Origin: Clostridia bacterium
Lineage (GTDB): Bacteria; Bacillota; Clostridia; Oscillospirales; CAG-382
NCBI GenBank assembly: GCA_017646185.1
Contig: JAGCNA010000285.1
Coordinates: forward strand, 1-6,675
DNA length: 6,675 nucleotides
Direction of reading: 5' to 3'
Part shown: positions 1 through 6,545 of the stretch, piece by piece
Layout of the letters: each line of letters opens with the position of its first letter
Numbering within the stretch: the first letter of the stretch is position 1
Program-made: the position numbers and the translations under genes
The notes under the pieces: generated by a model
What the model was told of the DNA's origin: nothing
What the model saw: only the letters and a program-made list of their open reading frames with translations
The model's database searches: none

Positions 1-1323
1 GGTGCGCAGGAAACGTGATTTTTGCTGTTCGGTAAATATAAAGGAACCGCCTACAAAACGCTTTTCTATAGGAACGCATCCACGGGTGATATATCCCTTG
101 CCCTTCATTCCGTCGGGCATCATATTTGCCAAAAACAAAAGGAAGCTCTTTATAAATTCAGGAAGAGAGTTCATACGTGCGCTGGGTGCGGCGGTGGCAT
201 ACTGACGGTAGCCGCCGAACAGCTCGTCGCTTCCCTCTCCCGAAAGAATGGTCTTTACGTGCTTTGACGCTTCCTCGGAGATAAGATATATCGCCACAAC
301 GGAAGGGTCTGCCACGGGAGAATCAAGATGATATATAGTCTTTTCAAACCCTCTTTTAAAATCCTCTACCGTTGCACGGAGGGTTATATGGTCAATATCC
401 AGATGGGCGGAAATTCCGCAGGCATCCTCTATTTCCGAAAATCCCTTAACGTCAAATCCTACGGTAAACGCCTTTATCCCCGGCTGAAGCTTGGAAGCAA
501 CTGCGGTGATAATGGCAGAATCCACACCCGAAGAAAGAAAGCTGCCTACGGGCACGTCTGCCAGCATATGATACTGCACAGAAGATTCCACTGCTTGGCG
601 GAGAGCTTTTTTACGGGAATCGTAAGTACCGGTACGGTCCGGCGTGAACACCGGCTTCCAATAAGAGAAGGTTTCGCGGCTGTCCCCCTTAACAAGCATA
701 TAAGAGCCTTTTGGTACACTCTTTATATCTCCCCCCACCGTATCCGGCTCGGGCACGAACTGGAAGGAAAAATAATGCTGTAAAAGGGTGTTATCCACAG
801 AAAAGCCTTCGTATTCGCTGTCTGCGAAAAACGCCTTCATTTCGCTGGCGAAAACGATTCTGTCTTTTTCTATGCGGTAATAAAGGGGCTTTATGCCAAA
901 GGGATCTCTGCCCGCCATAAGAGTGCCGGTTTCTTTATCGTATATAAGAAAAGCGAACATACCCCGCAGACGGGAAATAAAGCTTTCTCCGTAAATAGAG
1001 TACAGACGTACCATTACCTCTATTTCCGAATTGGATTCAAAGGTTTCCCCTTTTTCCAAAAGTCCGTCTCTTAATTCAAGATAATTATATACCTCACCGT
1101 TGTAAACGCAGGAATAGCGTCCGTCGGGAGAAACGTAAGGCTGGGTGCCACCTTCCAAGTCTATAATGGAAAGACGGCGGAAGCCAAAGCACACCTTGTC
1201 CCCCGTATAGCCTTTATCAAGGTCGGGACCGCGGTGGCGTATTACGTGGGACATCGCTTTTGTATCCGCTATATCCTTTTCGGTAATACCGCTGTTATTT
1301 AACATTCCTATAAATCCGCACAT
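1..1323 (-). CDS. asnB: Asparagine synthetase, glutamine-hydrolysing (AsnB), C-terminus beyond the window
   Basis: Cytoplasmic enzyme that makes asparagine from aspartate, ATP and glutamine-derived ammonia. The minus-strand frame is open from ATG at 1323 to base 1, giving 441 residues with no stop. Family members usually have about 520-630 residues, so the C-terminal part is cut off by the window edge. The start is fixed by chemistry: Met1 is followed by Cys2, the N-terminal nucleophile of class II glutamine amidotransferases (MCGFIGM). Glutaminase-domain motifs follow: RHRGPD (29-34), FGFRRLSIIDL (46-56) and YNGEVYNY (74-81). The synthetase domain has the ATP PP-loop SSGVDS (264-269), HLDSPVADPS (332-341) and SGEGSDELFGGY (361-372). 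Glu363 matches the glutamate proposed as a catalytic base in the E. coli enzyme. One oddity is SEIEV at 99-103, where Asp is usual in the second position. The gene overlaps the upstream membrane-protein gene by 16 bases, which suggests translational coupling as the fourth gene of the secA operon. Confidence 0.96.
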   Translation of the reverse strand, partial: MCGFIGMLNNSGITEKDIADTKAMSHVIRHRGPDLDKGYTGDKVCFGFRRLSIIDLEGGTQPYVSPDGRYSCVYNGEVYNYLELRDGLLEKGETFESNSEIEVMVRLYSIYGESFISRLRGMFAFLIYDKETGTLMAGRDPFGIKPLYYRIEKDRIVFASEMKAFFADSEYEGFSVDNTLLQHYFSFQFVPEPDTVGGDIKSVPKGSYMLVKGDSRETFSYWKPVFTPDRTGTYDSRKKALRQAVESSVQYHMLADVPVGSFLSSGVDSAIITAVASKLQPGIKAFTVGFDVKGFSEIEDACGISAHLDIDHITLRATVEDFKRGFEKTIYHLDSPVADPSVVAIYLISEEASKHVKTILSGEGSDELFGGYRQYATAAPSARMNSLPEFIKSFLLFLANMMPDGMKGKGYITRGCVPIEKRFVGGSFIFTEQQKSRFLRT

Positions 1324-2618
1324 AGATTTACTTTTTCCTCCGGATTTTCTACGCAGCCGCGAACAAAGTTTACGTTTGCGTTAATAATAGCGCCTACGGC
1401 GATAAGTGCAACGATCTGAGGCAAAACGAGATATCCTCTCAACAGAGGCAGCGTATAGCTTACAAAATATATAAATCCGGAAGCGTATACGGCAATTTTT
1501 ACGGAATACATAAGCTTTGCGTTGTGTTCGCCGCAAATTTCCAAAACGTATCCGTTGAATATTTTTTCGCACATTTTTGCAATAAGTATAAAGGACACAA
1601 ATTCCGCCAGTCCGATAACGCCGCATATTACCACGTCTGTCCACACAAGCTGTGAAAAGAATTCTATGGTAAGGTCCACGTTCAGAGCACGGTATACGTA
1701 AGCGCCGATCTGCACGGCAAATGCGTATATGACCACGGGTATGGAAAAACGCTTGTAAAGCTGTTTTTTGAGAGGGAATCCCAAAGCGGCAACGCCTAAC
1801 AGCAGTAAAGCGGTGGCTACAAAATTGGGAAGCATACTGCGGTAGCCGAAATCGAAATTAAAAAAGAATACAAGAGCCACCATAACTATACGGGCGGAAT
1901 TTTTAAACCAGGACGATGTCTTTGCCCGAAGGTTGCGGGAATATCCATCACCGTAGGAAGCGGAAAGCGAAGCGACAAAAACCTCGTCTTTGCGCAGTTT
2001 TTTAAACATTCCGTTAAGGCTTATTCCCCACCACACACCGGCTATGGTAACTATGAGACCGTTAAGCAGGTGGAAATAGTTTTTAAGCCCCGCAATACTG
2101 TAAAACAGCTCTGCATTGGTTATATCCGTATGAGCCGCAAGCTCGAAAAGGGCGGCGCATTCGGGAATTATGTTCATTAGCACACGGAGCACCACAAAGA
2201 CAAAGCAAAGGGCTTTCGCTCCGTCAAATATTTTAAGGCTTTCCCCATCACCCTTACGGGAAACGGAGTATGCAAGTCCTTCGTAAAAGCTTGAAAAGGC
2301 AAGTATTAAAAGCAGCCCCTCTATAACTCCGAAAAAGGCGGATGCCGCCAATGTGTCGGAAGACACCACGCTTTTATACAGAGTAGGAGTCAAAACAAGC
2401 TTTATTCCCTCTATGGCGGCAAGCAAAAGCAGGCGGCTGCGGGCGGATTCTATTCTGCTTTCGGTATAAGAAAGCTCGGTAAGCGCCAGCCATAAGCACA
2501 GACAGCCCAAAACGTCCGGCAGGATATCCACCACGCCGAACACAGGGTTTGCAAGAAAAATTATTCCCACTGCCGCAAGGGGCGAAAAGAAAAACGGTAA
2601 AGACTTGTTTTTTGCCAT
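1308..2618 (-). CDS. Polytopic membrane protein of unknown function (436 aa)
   Basis: I do not recognise a characterised function. The protein is strongly hydrophobic with roughly ten candidate membrane segments, near residues 13-46 (one or two), 62-80, 90-112, 134-153, 182-203, 242-256, 264-282, 291-310, 324-348, 371-392 and 396-416. A basic, polar loop lies at about 204-240 (MFKKLRKDE, then SYGDGYSRNLR). The N-terminal stretch NPVFGVVDILPDVLG (24-38) resembles a DxLPDxxG motif I associate with uncharacterised Clostridia membrane proteins; that link is from memory and unverified. No ATPase, protease or transporter signature is visible. The ATG at 2618 is supported by AAAGGAG at 2626-2632 with a 7-base spacer, and this site overlaps the stop codon of the gene before it. 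The 3' end runs 16 bases into asnB. Compact spacing on both sides places it third in the secA operon. It could be a transporter or an accessory membrane factor, but the sequence does not decide. Confidence 0.85.
   Translation of the reverse strand: MAKNKSLPFFFSPLAAVGIIFLANPVFGVVDILPDVLGCLCLWLALTELSYTESRIESARSRLLLLAAIEGIKLVLTPTLYKSVVSSDTLAASAFFGVIEGLLLILAFSSFYEGLAYSVSRKGDGESLKIFDGAKALCFVFVVLRVLMNIIPECAALFELAAHTDITNAELFYSIAGLKNYFHLLNGLIVTIAGVWWGISLNGMFKKLRKDEVFVASLSASYGDGYSRNLRAKTSSWFKNSARIVMVALVFFFNFDFGYRSMLPNFVATALLLLGVAALGFPLKKQLYKRFSIPVVIYAFAVQIGAYVYRALNVDLTIEFFSQLVWTDVVICGVIGLAEFVSFILIAKMCEKIFNGYVLEICGEHNAKLMYSVKIAVYASGFIYFVSYTLPLLRGYLVLPQIVALIAVGAIINANVNFVRGCVENPEEKVNLCADL
1337..1341 (-). 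promoter_or_regulatory. Shine-Dalgarno site of asnB with a long spacer, inside the upstream gene
   Basis: On the minus strand this is GGAGG, lying within the last codons of the 436-residue membrane protein gene. The spacer to the asnB ATG (1323) is 13 bases, longer than the usual 5-10. The start cannot be moved because Cys2 must follow the initiator Met. Ribosomes finishing the upstream gene at 1308 pass directly over this ATG, so coupling by re-initiation may offset the long spacing. Confidence 0.65.
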
Positions 2619-2622
2619 TGGG

Positions 2623-3171
2623 TTACTCCTTTGAATTTTCTCTGTTCTCCTTTGCTATTTGAGACGGGGTGGTTATTTTTGCACCGCAGGAAAGCAGGAA
2701 AAGTATTCCGCAGGCAATAAGCAGGTATTTGAACAGAGCAAGTATACCTACCATAACCGTATTTCGCATAAAGGGTAATACAAGCACCAAAAAGGTCCAC
2801 AGATAATACATAGCCGACATAAGAGCGTTGCGCAAGGCGGAGGACGCCAATTTTTCGTCATCCCCCGAAATGGCGATAGCTCTTATACGGATACAGAAAT
2901 ACCATATCATTGCCGCAGAAAACACAAAATGCATTACGTTAAGACAGTTTACGGCAAGATTTCCCTGGGGCAGTACATTGAAAAGGGTAAGACCGGAAAC
3001 CAGAGAATACGGCAGGTTGAGCAAAGCAAGGCAGGCGCACACGTTAAAATCATCGTGTATGCGGGATAATTTTCTGCATCCTGCAAAAATGAGCAGATAT
3101 CCCACAACTCCGAAGCCCGCCTCAACTCCTATAAGCAGGGCTATTCCCACCAGAATTATGCCGAATCCCAT
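2623..3171 (-). CDS. Small membrane protein of unknown function (182 aa)
   Basis: I do not recognise this family by function. About five membrane segments are visible, near residues 3-31 (one long or two short), 42-62, 77-97, 115-133 and 138-162, followed by a polar, charged tail ending KENRENSKE. A short charged loop, ISGDDEKLASSALRN (101-115), separates the third and fourth segments. The ATG at 3171 lies only 2 bases after the secA stop. Its ribosome site AAAGGGTGA (3178-3186) is embedded in the last secA codons, six bases before the ATG, so translation is almost certainly coupled to secA. The N-terminal pattern GVVGYLLIFAGCRKLS (21-36) faintly resembles residues 28-50 of the next protein, so the two may be distant relatives or partners. 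It does not look like SecE, SecG or YajC: the segment number and motifs differ. Confidence 0.83.
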   Translation of the reverse strand: MGFGIILVGIALLIGVEAGFGVVGYLLIFAGCRKLSRIHDDFNVCACLALLNLPYSLVSGLTLFNVLPQGNLAVNCLNVMHFVFSAAMIWYFCIRIRAIAISGDDEKLASSALRNALMSAMYYLWTFLVLVLPFMRNTVMVGILALFKYLLIACGILFLLSCGAKITTPSQIAKENRENSKE

Positions 3172-3173
3172 GG

Positions 3174-5915
3174 TTATTCACCCTTTGAAGCGCCGGCGGG
3201 AGAACCGCAGCACTTTTTGTATTTTTTACCGCTTCCGCAGGGGCAGGGATCGTTGGGGCCCGCCTTTTCGGGAGCCTTTTTAACGGTACGGTTTACCGTC
3301 TTATCTCCCTTAAGCCCTGCTGTACCGTCCACAAGCACCTGCTTGCGTTCCACAACCCGTCTGGGTGCAACGGTAAGCACGCCTCTTACGGTCTCTTCAC
3401 GGATGGTGGCGATCATTTCTTCAAACATATCGCTTCCCTGAAGCTTGTACTGGGTAACGGGGTCTCTCTGGGCGTATGCGTTAAGTCCGACGCTGGAAAC
3501 GAGATCATCCATAGCGTCTATATGCACTACCCAGTTTTTGTCAACACGCAAGAGAAGCTCTCTGCGCTCTATTTCACGGAACACTTCGGGAGTAAATATC
3601 TCCTCCTGCATTTCGTATCTCTTTTCCGCACGGTTTATTAAAAGCTCGGAAATATCGTCTTTATTAAGCTTTTTCAGCTCTTCATCGGTGTAGCGGAAGT
3701 CATCTTCGCCGCAAAGCACACCCATAAAGTGAGCACGCAAGCCTTCGAAATTCCATTCATTTGCATCGTCAGCAGAAGTGAATTGGTCCACACCGCCGTA
3801 AACGTAATCCTCCACCATCTTCCAGATAGTGTTTTTAAGGTCCTTGTTTTCAAGCACGTCGTTACGCTGCTTGTAAATAAGCTCACGCTGGCGGTTCATA
3901 ACGTCATCGTACTGAAGCACGTTTTTACGGCGCTCGTAGTTATTGCCCTCAAGACGCTTTTGGGCTGTTTCTACGCTGTTGGAGAGAAGCTTAAGGTCAA
4001 TAGGCTGGTCATCGGGAATATTTGCGGCAATCGCCTGAATTCTGTCCCCGCCGAACAGACGCATAAGATCGTCCTGCATGGAAAGGTAAAAACGGCTTTC
4101 ACCGGGGTCGCCCTGTCTGCCGGAACGGCCGCGGAGCTGGTTATCTATACGGCGGCTTTCGTGACGCTCGGTACCAAGAATAAACAAGCCTCCCGCTTCA
4201 AGGACACGCTTCTTTTCTTCGTCGGTAACAACACGCTTTTCCGCTTCTATTTCCTTAAAGCGTGCGCGGGCGGCAATGATGCCTTCGTCTTCCGTAGCGC
4301 CGAATTCGGTGGATTCGAAGATCTGCTCTTCGGTAAATCCTTCCGTACGCATCTGCGCCTTTGCAAGATATTCGGAGTTACCGCCAAGCATAATATCCGT
4401 ACCTCTGCCCGCCATATTGGTGGCAATGGTAACGGCGCCGAACTTACCTGCCTGAGCGATAATTTCTGCTTCTTTTTCGTGGTTTTTGGCATTGAGCACG
4501 TTGTGCTTTATACCGTTTTTGGCAAGAACCTTTGATAAAAATTCGCTCTTTTCAATGGATGCCGTGCCCACAAGGACAGGCTGTCCCTTTTTGTTGCACT
4601 CCAGCACCTGCTGAATAATTGCACGGTATTTTCCGTTTAAGGTGGTATACATTACGTCGTTGTGGTCCTTACGTATCATAGGACGGTTGGTAGGTATCTC
4701 CACAACGTCAAGGCTGTATATTCCTCTGAATTCTTCTTCCTCGGTAATGGCGGTACCCGTCATACCGGAAAGCTTGTTATACATTCTGAAGTAGTTCTGG
4801 AAGGTGATGGTTGCCTGAGTCATATTCTCCTTTTCAACGGTTACGCCTTCCTTGGCTTCTATTGCCTGATGCAAGCCGTTGGAATAACGTCTGCCGGGCA
4901 TAATACGTCCCGTAAAGGAGTCTATAATAAGCACTTCCCCGTCACGTACTATATAATCCACGTCGCACTGCATAACGCCGTGAGCGCGGATAGCGTTGTT
5001 TATATAGTGAACAAGGTCTGTATTTTCGTAATCACCGAAATTGGTTATACCGAAATGCTCTTCCGCTTTTTTGATACCGTTACCCGTAAGCACCGCGTTG
5101 CGTGCCTTTTCATCAACGATATAATCCTCTTCCAAGTCCTCGTCGGATTTTTTGGAATCGTTTTCCTTTATACGCAGGCATTTGAGACGGCGTACGAATC
5201 TGTCTGCTTTTTCGTACATATCCGAGCTTTTTTCACCTGCACCGGAAATAATGAGAGGAGTACGGGCTTCGTCGATAAGTATGGAGTCAACCTCGTCCAC
5301 GATAGCGAAATTATGGCCTCTTTGAACCTGATTTCTCTTGTATACCACCATATTATCACGAAGGTAATCAAAGCCCAGCTCGTTGTTGGTGCCGTAGGTA
5401 ATATCGCAGGCATAGGCTTCCTTACGCTGTGCGGGGGTGAGTCCGTTTACTATAAGTCCCACCGTGAGACCGAGAAAACGGAAAATATTTCCGTTCCATT
5501 CGCTGTCACGCTTTGCAAGGTAATCGTTTACGGTAACAACGTGAACGCCCTTTCCCTCAAGAGCGTTAAGGTATGCGGGGAGGGTTGCCATAAGGGTCTT
5601 ACCTTCACCCGTTTTCATTTCCGCAATTCTGCCCTGATGCAAAACGATACCCGCAAGTATCTGTACACGGAAGGGACGCTTGCCCAGAACACGGTCTGCC
5701 ACTTCACGCACTACCGCAAAAGCTTCCGGCAAAATGTCATCCGTAGTTTCACCATTTGCAAGACGGGTGCGGAAAACGTCTGTCTGAGATTTAAGCTCTG
5801 CATCGCTCATTGCGGAATATCTGTCTGCAAGAGCATCTATTTTATCTGCGATAACGCTTATTTTCTTTATCTGGCGCTGGCTGTAGGACGGAAAGAGGGA
5901 TGAAAGAAAAGACAT
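3174..5915 (-). CDS. secA: Preprotein translocase ATPase SecA
   Basis: ATP-driven motor that pushes unfolded preproteins through the SecYEG channel; it works in the cytoplasm and at the inner face of the membrane. With the ATG at 5915 it has 913 residues, similar to E. coli SecA (901) and longer than B. subtilis SecA (841). NBD1 has Walker A MKTGEGKT (100-107), TNNELGFDYLRDN (176-188) and the DEVD Walker B (207-210) followed by SILIDEART. The preprotein cross-linking domain follows at roughly 220-370. NBD2 carries VLVGTASIEKSE (447-458), ATNMAGRGTDI (498-508) and the arginine-rich LGTERHESRRIDNQLRGR block (from 580). QYDDVMNRQR (668-677) and WVVHIDAMDDL (795-805) mark the helical scaffold. 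A SEC-C zinc motif, CPC-x8-CC (Cys 891, 893, 902, 903), ends the protein. An in-frame TTG at 5933 would add six residues, but it overlaps the GGAGG ribosome site, so ATG at 5915 is preferred. It is the first gene of the leftward operon. All motifs look intact. Confidence 0.99.
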   Translation of the reverse strand: MSFLSSLFPSYSQRQIKKISVIADKIDALADRYSAMSDAELKSQTDVFRTRLANGETTDDILPEAFAVVREVADRVLGKRPFRVQILAGIVLHQGRIAEMKTGEGKTLMATLPAYLNALEGKGVHVVTVNDYLAKRDSEWNGNIFRFLGLTVGLIVNGLTPAQRKEAYACDITYGTNNELGFDYLRDNMVVYKRNQVQRGHNFAIVDEVDSILIDEARTPLIISGAGEKSSDMYEKADRFVRRLKCLRIKENDSKKSDEDLEEDYIVDEKARNAVLTGNGIKKAEEHFGITNFGDYENTDLVHYINNAIRAHGVMQCDVDYIVRDGEVLIIDSFTGRIMPGRRYSNGLHQAIEAKEGVTVEKENMTQATITFQNYFRMYNKLSGMTGTAITEEEEFRGIYSLDVVEIPTNRPMIRKDHNDVMYTTLNGKYRAIIQQVLECNKKGQPVLVGTASIEKSEFLSKVLAKNGIKHNVLNAKNHEKEAEIIAQAGKFGAVTIATNMAGRGTDIMLGGNSEYLAKAQMRTEGFTEEQIFESTEFGATEDEGIIAARARFKEIEAEKRVVTDEEKKRVLEAGGLFILGTERHESRRIDNQLRGRSGRQGDPGESRFYLSMQDDLMRLFGGDRIQAIAANIPDDQPIDLKLLSNSVETAQKRLEGNNYERRKNVLQYDDVMNRQRELIYKQRNDVLENKDLKNTIWKMVEDYVYGGVDQFTSADDANEWNFEGLRAHFMGVLCGEDDFRYTDEELKKLNKDDISELLINRAEKRYEMQEEIFTPEVFREIERRELLLRVDKNWVVHIDAMDDLVSSVGLNAYAQRDPVTQYKLQGSDMFEEMIATIREETVRGVLTVAPRRVVERKQVLVDGTAGLKGDKTVNRTVKKAPEKAGPNDPCPCGSGKKYKKCCGSPAGASKGE

Positions 5916-5926
5916 ATGGGTAAAAT

Positions 5927-5931
5927 CCTCC
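5927..5931 (-). promoter_or_regulatory. Shine-Dalgarno site that decides the secA start
   Basis: Read on the minus strand this is GGAGG, a full anti-16S match, 11 bases before the ATG at 5915. The competing in-frame TTG at 5933-5931 overlaps the site's first G and has no comparable site upstream of it. The sequence therefore favours the ATG and the 913-residue SecA. Confidence 0.85.
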
Positions 5932-5952
5932 AATTACATTCTTAATCAGCTT

Positions 5953-5958
5953 ATTATA
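5953..5958 (-). promoter_or_regulatory. Putative -10 element of the secA operon promoter
   Basis: On the minus strand the hexamer reads TATAAT, a perfect sigma-A -10 box. It would start transcription around 5946, giving a leader of about 30 bases before the secA ATG. At a 17-base spacing the -35 position (5976-5981) reads TGTATT, a poor match to TTGACA, and neighbouring spacings are no better. The promoter may depend on the surrounding A/T tracts or on an activator. No riboswitch, attenuator or secM-like upstream ORF fits in this short leader. Confidence 0.6.
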
Positions 5959-6000
5959 CATCAAAAAAACAGAAAAATACATACCTTTTTGTAAAAATAA

Positions 6001-6029
6001 TTGCATATTTAATAAAAATGTTATATACT
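6001..6029 (+). promoter_or_regulatory. Putative sigma-A-type promoter of trmL-mnmE
   Basis: A -35 box TTGCAT (6001-6006) is followed by an exact 17-base spacer and a -10 box TATACT (6024-6029). Transcription would begin near 6036, about 20 bases before the trmL start codon, so the leader is little more than a ribosome site. The upstream DNA (5963-5998) is rich in A and T runs, which can act as an UP-like element. Confidence 0.7.
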
Positions 6030-6043
6030 ACGTAGGATAGAAA

Positions 6044-6048
6044 AGAGG
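6044..6048 (+). promoter_or_regulatory. Shine-Dalgarno site supporting the TTG start of trmL
   Basis: AGAGG lies 8 bases before the TTG at 6057, an ideal distance. No ATG or GTG occurs in frame near the protein's expected N-terminus, and translation from this TTG gives the conserved family start (NIVLLEPEIPQNTGN). This supports TTG as the true start codon. Confidence 0.8.
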
Positions 6049-6056
6049 TTTTACCG

Positions 6057-6545
6057 TTGAACGACATAAATATTGTGCTTTTGGAGCCGGAGATACCCCA
6101 GAACACCGGCAACATTTCCCGTACCTGCGCGGCAACGGGAGCTACTCTTCACCTGATCGAGCCCTTTGGATTTGAGATAAGCGACCGCACCTTGAAGCGG
6201 GCGGGGCTGGATTACTGGAAGTATCTTGACGTAAGATATTATAAAAACATAGACGAATTTTTTAAAGCAAACGAGGGTGAATATTTCTTTTTCACCACAA
6301 AAGCGGAAAAGAAGTATACCGACGTTTCTTATAAAGAAGGCAAGGTATACCTTATCTTCGGCAAGGAAACAAAGGGTTTACCGGAAAAGCTTCTTATACA
6401 GCACAGAGAAAGCTGTGTGAGAATTCCCATGCTGGACGAGATACGCAGTCTTAACCTTTCAAACGCCGCCGCCATTGCGGTATACGAAGCGTTGAGACAA
6501 AGAGATTTTGAAGGTTTTAAAACCGAGGGAGATTTATTTAAATGA
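6057..6545 (+). CDS. trmL: tRNA (cytidine/uridine-34-2'-O)-methyltransferase TrmL
   Basis: SPOUT-class methyltransferase that, in characterised members, transfers a methyl group from S-adenosylmethionine to the 2'-hydroxyl of the wobble nucleotide of two tRNA-Leu species. Its 162 residues match the single-domain TrmL (YibK/CspR) length of about 155-160. Family motifs are clear: EPEIPQNTGNISR (10-22), HLIEPFGF (32-39), LKRAGLDYW (46-54), the cofactor-knot segment LIFGKETKGLP (99-109), and IRSLNLSNAAAIAVYEALRQ (129-148). These closely follow E. coli TrmL. The short protein lacks the extra N-terminal RNA-binding domain of longer SpoU methyltransferases such as RlmB. It starts at TTG with AGAGG 8 bases upstream. 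It is divergent from secA and overlaps mnmE by four bases. All conserved segments look intact. Confidence 0.96.
   Translation: MNDINIVLLEPEIPQNTGNISRTCAATGATLHLIEPFGFEISDRTLKRAGLDYWKYLDVRYYKNIDEFFKANEGEYFFFTTKAEKKYTDVSYKEGKVYLIFGKETKGLPEKLLIQHRESCVRIPMLDEIRSLNLSNAAAIAVYEALRQRDFEGFKTEGDLFK

Larger units (their letters stand above)
5919..6055. repeat. Inverted repeat formed by the two divergent gene leaders
   Basis: The plus strand has GGTAAAATCCTC at 5919-5930 and GAGGTTTTACC at 6045-6055. The second reverse-complements to GGTAAAACCTC, so the arms match over 11 bases with one extra T in the left arm. Each arm holds the GAGG core of a Shine-Dalgarno site plus the TTTTACC spacer just upstream of secA or trmL. 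The arms are about 114 bases apart, and the two transcripts diverge, so no single short mRNA would fold them together. The symmetry may be chance built on the shared ribosome-site core, or a common regulatory sequence. Confidence 0.45.

Noticed and set aside
328..783. A 151-codon plus-strand open frame opposite asnB
   Set aside because: The minus strand here encodes the AsnB PP-loop and the surrounding synthetase domain without interruption, so the plus-strand frame is a shadow.
1..1323. asnB as a pseudogene, because no complete coding frame ends inside the window
   Set aside because: The frame stays open from 1323 to the window edge with all catalytic motifs in order; the missing C-terminus is explained by the window boundary.
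3729..4535. A 268-codon plus-strand open frame opposite the NBD2 and scaffold part of secA
   Set aside because: Same reasoning: a shadow of secA with no family motif and no promoter or leader.
4662..5903. A 413-codon plus-strand open frame lying wholly opposite secA
   Set aside because: It mirrors secA codon usage, has no recognisable domain and no ribosome site I could identify, and secA opposite it is unmistakable. Long antisense frames are common opposite well-biased genes.
5913..5933. TTG at 5933 as the secA start, giving 919 residues
   Set aside because: The TTG overlaps the GGAGG Shine-Dalgarno sequence that serves the ATG at 5915, and the extra six residues do not resemble a SecA N-terminus.
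5916..5952. Possible SecM-like or riboswitch control in the secA leader
   Set aside because: The predicted leader is only about 30 bases, too short for a riboswitch or a stalling peptide gene, and no upstream ORF with its own ribosome site is visible.
6513..6524. Perfect 12-base palindrome GGTTTTAAAACC near the end of trmL
   Set aside because: It has no loop, sits within conventional trmL codons (EGFKTE), and a 12-base AT-rich palindrome is not surprising by chance. It is not followed by a T-run, so it is not a terminator.
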